Assembly: GCA_049976205.1 (NCBI GenBank)
Contig: JBMFIR010000019.1
Location: forward strand, 1 to 26,033
Source: WYEN01 sp049976205
GTDB lineage: Archaea; Thermoproteota; Thermoprotei_A; Sulfolobales; AG1
Length of the DNA: 26,033 bases
Reading direction: 5' to 3'
A program made the position numbers and the translations under genes. Shown here piece after piece: positions 7,688-15,007 of the stretch. The number at the start of each line of letters is the position of its first letter. The stretch's first letter is position 1. Under the pieces are notes generated by a model. That model had not been told where the DNA came from, ran no database searches, and worked only from the letters and a program-made list of their open reading frames with translations.

Positions 7688-8516
7688 ATGCTTCGGAAGC
7701 ATCTTTTCTACGAGGTTTTTCTCTGAAGTCTATGACTACATAGGTGTTCTCAGGTAATGACTCTCCTGGTTTAATTATATAGAGATATTTCTCTTGAGCT
7801 AATCTATATAGTTTTTTGGCTAGATCTAGTAGAGGTATTTTTATAACTGGTTTCTTAGGTCTCTTAAGCACTATATGTTCCCCTAGACTAAGAATCATTT
7901 TTGAACCTCTCATCATTGGATGATAGTATATGCTTATTTTTCTTGCATGATATATCTTATCTTCCAATAATACTCTCTCTTCATCTGATAATACCCCTCC
8001 AATAAATATATTTCTAGTTCTGTGCTCATCCCATGTATCTATTGTTAATTGATGTGTTTTGATACCTGGAAATCTTCTCTTTAAAGTATATACAGAGACT
8101 CCGGCTTTCTCAGCAACTAGTGCTGTTGCGAGAGCACTAAGTGACTCACCTAGTATGAGGATGCTTCCGAGAGTCTCTTTAATTATGCTGTAAGCTGTAC
8201 CTAGTTCATAGAGGAGTGCTATCTCTGGTTTATTAATCCATTGCTCTCTAATCTCTATTAATGCCTCAATCTCTGCTGGACATAATTTACATAGTGGATG
8301 ACCTAGATCTATTTCATATAGCCCTATTTTCCCTACTGCACTTTCTCCTGAGATATATGTCTCAGCTATTCTCCCTACACCAATTCCTTTACTGATTTTA
8401 ATGCCTAGGTCCTGTGGAATTGATACATAGAAGTTTCTTCCCAGCACCTCTTTTCTGCTGAGATCCAATGTTTTAGCCTCGATCCATTTTCTATGATTAA
8501 TATCTAGACATAGCAT
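7677..8516 (-). CDS. Uncharacterised protein with Rossmann-like segment, possibly degenerate dehydrogenase fold
   Basis: I do not recognise the family with confidence. A glycine-containing beta-alpha segment near residues 115-145 (SILILGESLSALATALVAEK, then a strand VSVYTLKRR) resembles the nucleotide-binding start of a medium-chain dehydrogenase, including a preceding helix like the one before that domain. A CKLC motif near residue 75 might bind metal. The canonical GxGxxG is altered to GESLSA, so cofactor binding is doubtful. A GTG at 8525 overlaps the previous stop, but the ATG at 8516 has GGTGA five bases upstream, so I chose it. It is translated together with the upstream 138-residue gene. 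The C-terminus is charged (REKPRRKDASEASTP) and overlaps the convergent permease gene. Confidence 0.55.
   Translation of the reverse strand: MLCLDINHRKWIEAKTLDLSRKEVLGRNFYVSIPQDLGIKISKGIGVGRIAETYISGESAVGKIGLYEIDLGHPLCKLCPAEIEALIEIREQWINKPEIALLYELGTAYSIIKETLGSILILGESLSALATALVAEKAGVSVYTLKRRFPGIKTHQLTIDTWDEHRTRNIFIGGVLSDEERVLLEDKIYHARKISIYYHPMMRGSKMILSLGEHIVLKRPKKPVIKIPLLDLAKKLYRLAQEKYLYIIKPGESLPENTYVVIDFREKPRRKDASEASTP
7686..7709 (+). terminator. Hairpin plus T tract at the end of the transporter operon
   Basis: AGATGCTT and AAGCATCT form a perfect 8-bp stem with a CGG loop (7686-7704), followed by TTTTCT. The stem starts at the stop codon of the second permease, as expected of an intrinsic terminator. 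It lies inside the 3' coding end of the convergent gene (its Asp-Ala-Ser-Glu-Ala-Ser codons). Confidence 0.55.
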
Positions 8517-8521
8517 ACTAG

Positions 8522-8938
8522 TCACCTAAAATAATCTCGCAACTTAATATACCCAAGCATTTCACCTGCCTCGATACACCATATAGCTATTACTCTAGCA
8601 ATCATATTCACTGCTACCTCGGGATCTATTTTTGTATTAAGATACTTCTCAATAGCTTCTTTAGCGATCAGAGGATCAATTCTATCAATAAATCTCTTAG
8701 ATAAAACATCAATTATAGTCCCAAGATCTCTAGAAGAAGTATTTTCCACGAGTGTCTTTAAATAAATAAGATCCTCAGAATTTAAGATTATCTTTTCGGG
8801 GGAAACACCTTTCTCCAAAGCAGTTTCATAGTATATTTTAATGAAATTATAATCAGCACCAAGTCTACCTGTTGCGAGAAGAGGCATCCACTTATTATTT
8901 TGAGGACTTTGATATGTTTTATCAGTATTAATAGTCAA
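8522..8938 (-). CDS. Uncharacterised mostly helical protein
   Basis: No family recognised. The 138-residue product is soluble and predicted largely alpha-helical, with repeated helices (YYETALEKGVSPEKI, LGTIIDVLSKRFIDRIDPLIAKEAIEKYL) and a hydrophobic MIARVIAIWCIEAGEML stretch too polar at its ends to be a clear TM. The frame opens with TTG at 8938. The next good alternative is the ATG near 8887, so the N-terminus is uncertain. A TTTTATA element about 30 bases upstream supports transcription starting close to the TTG. Its stop codon TGA overlaps the ribosome site of the next gene, so the two form a coupled pair and probably act together. Confidence 0.5.
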   Translation of the reverse strand: MTINTDKTYQSPQNNKWMPLLATGRLGADYNFIKIYYETALEKGVSPEKIILNSEDLIYLKTLVENTSSRDLGTIIDVLSKRFIDRIDPLIAKEAIEKYLNTKIDPEVAVNMIARVIAIWCIEAGEMLGYIKLRDYFR

Positions 8939-9024
8939 AACAGGTTTACCTAAGTAAATCTCTATAGTATAAAATAAAAATATAATAATTCAGTTTTCTA
9001 ATTCGGTTTTCAATAGTGGCAAAA

Positions 9025-10212
9025 CTAGATCTTTTTTAATAGAATCATGTAATGTCCAGGACTATCGTTTTTATGAGGATGAAATCTAATTCCTAAACCC
9101 CTGAGGGCTTCTGAACTAATTTTCTTAATATAGCTAGGTATCTCAGCAACATCAAATAATCTTTCTTTATCAATAAATCTCTTTACTAAACCTTCATTCT
9201 CATCATAAGTTATAGAGCATGTTGAATAAACAATCAAACCTCCTCTTTTTGTAATTTTATAAGCCTCTCGCAAAAACTGCTCCTGATATTTAACTAAAGA
9301 AACTAGATCTTTCTCTGTTTTTCTATCATAGATCTTCGGTCTAACACCGGTTGAAGAACAGGGAGGATCCAGCATAACCTTATCAGCTATTAAACCAGGG
9401 AGATCAATACTTAGATACCTTGAGTCTCCGACGCGAATATCTATCTTATCTCTATATCCAAGTCTCTCAAGATTCTCTATCATTTCCTTAACTCTCTTCT
9501 TAGAATGATCTATTGCTAATATTTTTGCCGAACCACCTGATAACTCAAATAAATGACTAGTTTTACCACCAGGTGCAGCACACATATCTACGATAAAATC
9601 ATTTTTCTTAGGCTCAAGAAGTCTCGAGGCGATCATTGAAGGTAGAGACTGTGGATAAACAAGTCCTCTTCTCCATACATTTAGTTCTCTCACGGGAGGA
9701 GCTTTGTAGAGACTTTTAAGATTCTTAATAAATAAACCCTTTCTTCTGACTACAGTATCTTCACAAGATGTATACGCCTCACCCTCGGCTATAGCGATCA
9801 TATTCTCGGAATATATTGTCGCCATAGAGCCTTTCTTAATCTCTTTATCACAGTACACAACACCGGGAGAGTAGATCTCGGCACCCATCATAATAGATTC
9901 AGCGGCTCTCTTATCAACAATTACTTTTAGACCATGGTCGTTTATTTTATAAGGTCCATCAATAGTGAAGTATATTGCTTCTTCAATTAATGGATCAGGA
10001 TACGCACTATATCCTTCTTCTTTCAATAGATCCAATACATTATCTCTATTGGTTCTCAGCGAATTAACGCGAAGATATAGTCTTCTAGGTGGAGTAAGGA
10101 GAGATGTTAGAACATCTGGTGTCTTATCTCCATATACTCTCTCAATAGACTCTAGAACACGTTTATCATATATTAATCTATGCTTGATTTCATCAAGATC
10201 TCTATGCATCAT
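9025..10212 (-). CDS. NSUN6-like RNA cytosine-5 methyltransferase with PUA domain
   Basis: SAM-dependent m5C methyltransferase of the NOL1/NOP2/Sun family. The catalytic domain has the SAM motif DMCAAPGGKTSH (209-220), the acidic strand end AIDHS (233-237), DPPCSSTG with Cys285, and STC with Cys332. The last two are the paired catalytic cysteines of the family. A PUA domain (about 97-165; VIVDKRAAESIMMGAEIYSPGV...EGEAYTS) is inserted between the N-terminal segment and the catalytic domain, the arrangement of NSUN6. Eukaryotic NSUN6 and its archaeal counterpart methylate C72 in the tRNA acceptor end, so that is the likely target. Two adjacent ATGs start the gene (10212 and 10209); a 15-base palindrome lies directly upstream. 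Confidence 0.87.
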   Translation of the reverse strand: MMHRDLDEIKHRLIYDKRVLESIERVYGDKTPDVLTSLLTPPRRLYLRVNSLRTNRDNVLDLLKEEGYSAYPDPLIEEAIYFTIDGPYKINDHGLKVIVDKRAAESIMMGAEIYSPGVVYCDKEIKKGSMATIYSENMIAIAEGEAYTSCEDTVVRRKGLFIKNLKSLYKAPPVRELNVWRRGLVYPQSLPSMIASRLLEPKKNDFIVDMCAAPGGKTSHLFELSGGSAKILAIDHSKKRVKEMIENLERLGYRDKIDIRVGDSRYLSIDLPGLIADKVMLDPPCSSTGVRPKIYDRKTEKDLVSLVKYQEQFLREAYKITKRGGLIVYSTCSITYDENEGLVKRFIDKERLFDVAEIPSYIKKISSEALRGLGIRFHPHKNDSPGHYMILLKKI

Positions 10213-10227
10213 ATCTCAATATGAGAT
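10213..10227. repeat. Palindrome touching the start codon of the RNA methyltransferase gene
   Basis: ATCTCA-ATA-TGAGAT has perfect 6-base arms and abuts the start codon at 10212. It includes the GAGAT that would serve as ribosome site, so it could be an operator or a small hairpin hiding the start. Chance is not excluded in AT-rich DNA. Confidence 0.3.
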
Positions 10228-10296
10228 AAATAACAAAAAATTATTTAATTTAATTAAAATTTAGTCGAAGACTTCATACATTCATTACTCAATGAA

Positions 10297-11148
10297 TTAA
10301 CCTCTTTCCTCTCGCCCAACTGGTCTAGGCTTTGGCAAATACTCTACCCCGGGTCTGTGCTGAATTGCTTGTGGGTACAGATCCATTAAATCATACACCT
10401 CTGGCGGAACATTCGTGTTTATATTCAATCCGAGTTGTTTAGCTTCCTCAACGGTTATGGGGTAATCATGGGTATATCTACCCTCTGTCAAGACCTTGGC
10501 TATTTCAGTGGCTTTCTCAACACCTACTCTATCACTCAGTAATCTCACTATGAGATCTTGTATCTCTCTAATAGCCTTCTCAGCAACATCAGCTAGTGCG
10601 AGAAAATCATCTCCAGCATTACTACCCTTCATCTTAGCTATCTTAACAAGACTAGGCGCTGGGTAAACTACGTCCTTCACTGGTATCTGAGGATCTAGTG
10701 GACCCAGCACAGCATCCGGATCCATGATGATCTCATCTGCTGCTAGAGCAATTAGTGTTCCACCACTCATCGCGTAGTGAGGAATAATCACAATCTTCTT
10801 CCCAGGATGCTTCTTAAGAGCCATCGCTATCTGAGAAGCCGCTAAAACTAATCCACCTGGTGTATGAAGAATCAAAGCTATCGGTTGATTCGATGGAGTA
10901 TTTCTAATAGCTCTAATAACAGCCTCTGAATCCTCAATATCAATATATCTATAGACTGGAAAACCCAAGAAACCTATTCTCTCCTGCCTATGGATCATTG
11001 TAATGACTCTCCAACCATATCTACGCTCAATATCTCTAATCAGTCTTAGCCTAGCACTCATTAAAGCTCTCATCTGAAGCTGAGGATGAATAACTATGTA
11101 TAGAAACAGTATAAAGAATAATAGACTAATCAAGTCAAAACCTTGCAT
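10297..11148 (-). CDS. Membrane-anchored ClpP-class serine protease (SDH/DUF114 family)
   Basis: Protease of the ClpP/crotonase fold, 'serine dehydrogenase proteinase' family (PF01972), common in archaea. One N-terminal TM helix (about 5-22) anchors it, then a short positively charged helix (SARLRLIRDIERRYG). The core carries LHTPGGLVLAASQIA (oxyanion region, 94-108), HYAMSGGT with the expected nucleophile Ser128, and ADEIIMDPDAVLGPLDPQI (137-154). The C-terminal helix ends in a basic Pro-rich tail. The ATG at 11148 has GAGGAG five bases upstream. A TTAAATA just after the tRNA-Ser gene could be its promoter. Likely role: membrane protein quality control. Substrates are unknown. Confidence 0.85.
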   Translation of the reverse strand: MQGFDLISLLFFILFLYIVIHPQLQMRALMSARLRLIRDIERRYGWRVITMIHRQERIGFLGFPVYRYIDIEDSEAVIRAIRNTPSNQPIALILHTPGGLVLAASQIAMALKKHPGKKIVIIPHYAMSGGTLIALAADEIIMDPDAVLGPLDPQIPVKDVVYPAPSLVKIAKMKGSNAGDDFLALADVAEKAIREIQDLIVRLLSDRVGVEKATEIAKVLTEGRYTHDYPITVEEAKQLGLNINTNVPPEVYDLMDLYPQAIQHRPGVEYLPKPRPVGREERG

Positions 11149-11210
11149 AGAAACTCCTCAGTATAATATTTAGAGAGGCAGAGAATAAAATCAAATTGGT
11201 ATTTAAGAAG

Positions 11211-11298
11211 CGCCGGGGACGGGATTCGAACCCGTGCAGGGGGTTATACCCCTAGAGGGTCTCGAGCCCTCCCCCTTGGGCCGCTCGGGCACCCCGGC
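11211..11298 (-). tRNA. tRNA-Ser (anticodon CGA)
   Basis: Class II tRNA with long variable arm. The acceptor is GCCGGGG/CCCCGGC with discriminator G, the anticodon stem GAGGG/CCCTC with loop CTCGAGA (anticodon CGA, reading UCG; 11264-11262), the variable stem AGGGG/CCCCCT, and the T arm ACGGG-TTCGAAT-CCCGT. The length is 88 bases, with no encoded CCA and no intron. G73 plus the variable arm indicate serine rather than leucine. Confidence 0.95.
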
Positions 11299-11391
11299 TC
11301 CAATAACTAATTATTATGATTAAACAATAAAATTAATTTCATATTCATACTTAATTTCTTATTTGGGAAACACCTACTGATAGGGATTTTA

Positions 11392-11766
11392 ATGTTTGAG
11401 ACCGCGAAAGAAGTGCTTGAGTACGCATTTAAGGAACTTGATCGATCTGAAAAATTAAAAGATGTAACTCTTTATAGAAATGCCGCTGACAAAGGTTTTC
11501 TAGCACTAATCATTGCGATAAATGAGTACATATACTTGCTCAAGGGATTTGTACCTAAAAGCCATAGTGAGAGAAGAAGAATTCTACGAGAGATAGGACG
11601 CGAAGATCTGAGAGCACTATATAGTGATCTAATGAAGACTCTTCACGAAGAAGCTTTCTACGAGGGTTTATATCAACCAGATGAGGTGAGATATGCTCTT
11701 AACAAAGTAAAGGAGTTAATTAATGATCTACAAAGAGAAGTAGAGAAGCGAATATCGCGTGAGTAA
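11392..11766 (+). CDS. PaREP1/HEPN-like family protein
   Basis: A 124-residue all-helical protein with the pattern of the PaREP1 family (PF05942) found in crenarchaea: an N-terminal AKEVLEYAFKELDRSEKL helix, YRNAADKGFLALIIAINEYI, then PKSHSERRRILREIG and LMKTLHEEAFYEGLY. PaREP1 belongs to the HEPN superfamily, which includes toxin RNases and nucleotide-handling partners. The canonical Rx4-6H catalytic motif is not evident here, so nuclease activity is doubtful. No nucleotidyltransferase antitoxin partner is adjacent. Start ATG 11392 lacks a clear GGTGA. It sits alone between tRNA-Ser and the convergent glycine decarboxylase operon, fitting the scattered, multi-copy distribution of this family. 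Confidence 0.7.
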   Translation: MFETAKEVLEYAFKELDRSEKLKDVTLYRNAADKGFLALIIAINEYIYLLKGFVPKSHSERRRILREIGREDLRALYSDLMKTLHEEAFYEGLYQPDEVRYALNKVKELINDLQREVEKRISRE

Positions 11767-11776
11767 GGATTCGCTA

Positions 11777-11818
11777 GAGACAATAATTTTGTTCAGATCG
11801 CGGCAGTTGATTTGTCTC
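11777..11818. terminator. Inverted repeat between convergent genes
   Basis: GAGACAA (11777-11783) and TTGTCTC (11812-11818) are perfectly complementary around a 28-base loop. They fill the gap between the PaREP1-like gene and the convergent DUF2283 gene, so a bidirectional terminator or mRNA 3' end structure is possible. Confidence 0.3.
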
Positions 11819-11822
11819 AGGG

Positions 11823-12062
11823 TCACTTTTCTAGATCTACTTTCTTCGAGAAATTAATGAAGGTTATAGAGATCAATTTTTCTCCTTTAATTGCTATTAT
11901 TGTGTCCTCCCCGACCAATATTGATTCTTCTGGTTCCTCGTTCTCTGGTGCGAAGTAGAGATATAGTGTATCGTTTTGTTTATCATATTCTATCCAAAGA
12001 TTCTTCTCAATATCCTCAATGAATAGTCTTCTTCTAGAAATCTCATCCAAGAGTCTCTTCAC
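11823..12062 (-). CDS. DUF2283-like small protein
   Basis: A 79-residue protein whose core IEYDKQNDTLYLYFAPENEEPEESILVGEDTIIAIKGEKLISITFINFSKK follows the DUF2283 pattern: a 'YD...D.LYI' strand, then an acidic segment and a 'D..G.I.GIEI' type strand pair. It begins with GTG inside a GTGA overlap with the gcvPB stop codon, so it is translationally coupled and the last gene of the glycine decarboxylase operon. The N-terminal 20 residues (RLLDEISRRRLFIEDIEKNLW) are an extra helix. Role unknown; the context suggests only co-expression. Confidence 0.6.
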   Translation of the reverse strand: MKRLLDEISRRRLFIEDIEKNLWIEYDKQNDTLYLYFAPENEEPEESILVGEDTIIAIKGEKLISITFINFSKKVDLEK

Positions 12063-13555
12063 CCACTGATCTTATCAAGGATCTTCTTTGTCGGTGCAAC
12101 TGTCTTAGGGTGATTTGCTTTGACGTAATCAAGTCTCTTAACAGAGGTGTTTTGCGGGGATGATTTGATTCTCGAGGGATCTTTGTAGGCAGTCTCTGCG
12201 ATCTCTATTAATGCTTCAGCGTACTTATCTATTATCTCTCTAGGCTCTGTTTCTGTGAACTCGATCATTAGAGCCTCATCAACTATTAACGGGAAATACA
12301 TTGTGGGTGCATGAAAACCTCTATCTAGAAGAGCCTTAGAGATATCCTCTGCTGAGACACCTGTTTCCTGAAGAATCTTTTTCGCGCTTAAGACAAGCTC
12401 ATGTTTCCTCGGTCTCTCCGGGTCATAGGGTAATTGATAATATGGTTTCTCAAGTATTTTCTTGATGAAGTAATTAGTGTTTATAATAGCTACTTCAGCA
12501 ACTTCTCTCAAACCCTCAGCTGATAATGCTGATATATATATGAATGTTCTTATCACAGGAATAATATTTCCGTAGAAAGCAGCTATTCTACCGATACATT
12601 TATCGCATTTATAGTCCCAATAGTATCTTGATCCATCGAACTCGATCAGTGGCCTAGGTAAGTAATCAACTAATGAACCCTTAGCACACACAACACCTCC
12701 TCCCGGACCACCGCCTCCGTGGGGGGATGAGAATGTTTTGTGGAGATTTAAATGAACAATATCAAAACCCATGTCACCCGGTCTAGCAATACCCAGTATA
12801 CCATTCAGGTTAGCTCCATCGTAGTATAGCAGTCCTCCAACACTGTGTATCGCGTCGGCTATCTCTAGAATATCTTCTTCGAAGATCCCTAGAGTATTGG
12901 GATTAGTCAACATTATACCTGCGGTCTTATTCGATAACACACTTCTCATAGCCTCAAGATCCACTGTACCCTTACTAGAGGTTGGTAAACGAATAACTTT
13001 GAAACCCGCCATCGCAGCACTAGCCGGATTTGTGCCATGAGCTGAGTCGGGTATAAGCATCTCGTCTCTGAACTCTCCTTTGTCTAAATGATATTTTCTT
13101 ATCATAAGTGCACCAGCTAACTCACCAGCAGCCCCCGCCGGTGGCTGGAATGTGCATTTATCCATTCCAGTTATCTCAGATAACCATCTCTCCGTGAGAT
13201 ATATTATTTCCAGGAGTCCCTGAACAGTCTCTTCGTCTTGTAGTGGGTGAATATCTGTTATTCTAGGATCCATTGTTAACAGATCAGAGATCTTAGGATT
13301 ATACTTCATTGTGCAAGAGCCTAAGGGAACCGGTCCTGTGTCAACACCATATGACATCTGTGATAATCTAATAAAGTGCCTGACAACCTCGATCTCTGGG
13401 AGATCTGGGAGTCCTGTGGATGTAGATCGTTTGATTCTGTTATCTACATCTATTTTAATGTCTCTGAATTCATCCTCGAATGGTATCGTTGGTCCAGTCC
13501 CATACCTCTTCTTGTCTTGGATCAGTTCTTCTCTCCATATAGCTTGTCTCCACAT
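12059..13555 (-). CDS. gcvPB: Glycine dehydrogenase (decarboxylating) subunit 2
   Basis: C-terminal-type subunit of the two-part glycine decarboxylase (P-protein), the PLP-binding half. It decarboxylates glycine and passes the aminomethyl group to lipoylated GcvH. Visible family segments are PLGSCTMKYNPK (77-88), FQPPAGAAGELAGALMI (136-152), PDSAHGTNPASAAMAGF (169-185), YYDGANLNGILG (244-255), and HLNLHKTFSSPHGGGGPG with the PLP lysine at about 273. Length (498 residues) is normal. The ATG at 13555 is preceded by TGAGGTGG (13572-13565), a near-perfect SD lying inside the 3' end of gcvPA, and the two genes are two bases apart, so the subunits are made stoichiometrically. GcvT, GcvH and GcvL are not in this window. 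Confidence 0.96.
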   Translation of the reverse strand: MWRQAIWREELIQDKKRYGTGPTIPFEDEFRDIKIDVDNRIKRSTSTGLPDLPEIEVVRHFIRLSQMSYGVDTGPVPLGSCTMKYNPKISDLLTMDPRITDIHPLQDEETVQGLLEIIYLTERWLSEITGMDKCTFQPPAGAAGELAGALMIRKYHLDKGEFRDEMLIPDSAHGTNPASAAMAGFKVIRLPTSSKGTVDLEAMRSVLSNKTAGIMLTNPNTLGIFEEDILEIADAIHSVGGLLYYDGANLNGILGIARPGDMGFDIVHLNLHKTFSSPHGGGGPGGGVVCAKGSLVDYLPRPLIEFDGSRYYWDYKCDKCIGRIAAFYGNIIPVIRTFIYISALSAEGLREVAEVAIINTNYFIKKILEKPYYQLPYDPERPRKHELVLSAKKILQETGVSAEDISKALLDRGFHAPTMYFPLIVDEALMIEFTETEPREIIDKYAEALIEIAETAYKDPSRIKSSPQNTSVKRLDYVKANHPKTVAPTKKILDKISG

Positions 13556-13557
13556 AT

Positions 13558-14943
13558 CTAAGCCACCTCACTTAATGCAGAGACTAATTGATCAATGTGT
13601 TTTCTACTGTGAACCTCGGTTACACAGAATAATGAGGTGTTGCTCACACCTTCGAGTAGATCTCCTATGAATAATCCTCCATGAATACCTTTTCGTAAAA
13701 GATCTCTGTGGATCTCTCTATAATCTCTCTTATAAAATCTTAGAGGTAATTCCTTAAAGAACAGCTCTTTACTTGACGCAATACTACATCTATCTCTTAA
13801 CTCACTCTCAATTTTCTTCTTGAGGTATGATGTTCTCTGAAGAATACTCTCTCCTAATCTTCTTAAGCCGCTCTCACCCACGTAGCTGAGATAAATAGCT
13901 GCCGCAATAGCCATTAGAGCAGTGTTAGTGGTTATATTGCTAGTCGCTCTTTCTCTTCTAATGTGCTGCTCTCTTGTCTGAAGAATCATTGCAAAACCTC
14001 TTGCGAAGCCCTCTACATCTGTTGTGGCACCAATTAATCTACCTGGTAGCTGTTTGATTAGCTCCTGATCCATTCTTACACCAAGTATGCCTAGTGAGGG
14101 ACCACCGTAGTTTAATCCTACTCCTAAAACAGATCCGTTGCCAACTACTATATCGGCTCCGTACTCTCCTGGAGCTTTGAAGACACCTAGACTAATAGGA
14201 TCTGCATTGACTACAAAGACTAATTTTCTCTTCTTCTTATAGTCGTCGAATAGATCTATTTCATCCAGGACTTCACCTAGGAAAGTGGGGTTCTCGAGAT
14301 ATATTCCTCCTATATCACTCTCACTATATTTATCTATTACTCGTATCTCGTTATCTACGATTTCGTATCGTGCTAAGAATCCTCCTACAGGATTAATCCA
14401 TGTCTCAACAACGCTACGTATAAAAGGATTCATATGGCGGGGAACCATAATACCTCTTTTTTTAGAGACCCTCATAACCATTCTGAATGCCTCTGCAGTC
14501 GCAGTTGAAATATCATACATAGAGGCATTAATCACGTCTACGCCATATAGATCTGCGATCATGCTTTGGTACTCGAATAATGCTTGAAGAACTCCTTGAT
14601 TAATTTCTGCTTGATAAGGTGTGTATGCGGTATAAAACTCTCCTCTTAAAAGGAGGTACTTAACCACGGCAGGGATATAGTGAGGACATAATCCTCCCCC
14701 TAGGAAAGGCGGGGGATCTTTGAATACTTTATTCTTCGATAATATGTTATCTAGTAATCTCTCGATCTCGAATTCAGACAGCGGCTTGCCAAAACCTACT
14801 TTAAGTGGTTCTCTTAATCTAATTTTCTCAGGTATGTCTCTCAACAGATCCTCTAGATCTTTTCCTACGTATCTCAGCATCTCACTCTTGATATTAGGGT
14901 CTGAATTAGGTATCCAGTGATGATACAAATAGATCACTCCCAC
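13558..14943 (-). CDS. gcvPA: Glycine dehydrogenase (decarboxylating) subunit 1
   Basis: N-terminal-type, PLP-lacking subunit of the glycine decarboxylase heterotetramer. Family segments are HHWIPNSD (8-15), FLGGGLCPHYIPAVVKYLL (80-98), GEFYTAYTPYQAEINQGVLQ (101-120), YGVDVINASMYD (133-144) and, later, GPSLGILGVR and TREQHIRRERATSNI. The frame opens with GTG at 14943. A TTG at 14928, preceded by GGAGTGATC, would start the protein just before the conserved HHWIPNS and is a credible alternative; GTG at 14937 is a third. A TTTATATATT element near 14971-14980 is the likely promoter and drives gcvPA, gcvPB and the DUF2283 gene together. Confidence 0.95.
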   Translation of the reverse strand: MGVIYLYHHWIPNSDPNIKSEMLRYVGKDLEDLLRDIPEKIRLREPLKVGFGKPLSEFEIERLLDNILSKNKVFKDPPPFLGGGLCPHYIPAVVKYLLLRGEFYTAYTPYQAEINQGVLQALFEYQSMIADLYGVDVINASMYDISTATAEAFRMVMRVSKKRGIMVPRHMNPFIRSVVETWINPVGGFLARYEIVDNEIRVIDKYSESDIGGIYLENPTFLGEVLDEIDLFDDYKKKRKLVFVVNADPISLGVFKAPGEYGADIVVGNGSVLGVGLNYGGPSLGILGVRMDQELIKQLPGRLIGATTDVEGFARGFAMILQTREQHIRRERATSNITTNTALMAIAAAIYLSYVGESGLRRLGESILQRTSYLKKKIESELRDRCSIASSKELFFKELPLRFYKRDYREIHRDLLRKGIHGGLFIGDLLEGVSNTSLFCVTEVHSRKHIDQLVSALSEVA

Positions 14944-14969
14944 AAAATACTCTCAATACATCTAATAGA

Positions 14970-14981
14970 TACACAATATAT
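14970..14981 (-). promoter_or_regulatory. Likely TATA box of the gcvPA-gcvPB operon
   Basis: On the - strand, AATTTATATATTG lies about 28-30 bases before the GTG at 14943 and about 45 before the TTG at 14928. It is the only strong TATA-like element in the gap to the mevalonate kinase gene. Confidence 0.45.
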
Positions 14982-15007
14982 AAATTGAAAAAAGATCTAG
15001 TTAAAAA

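Noticed and set aside
11392..12062. Toxin-antitoxin pair made of the PaREP1/HEPN-like and DUF2283-like genes
   Set aside because: They are convergent, not co-transcribed, and the DUF2283-like gene is coupled to gcvPB instead.
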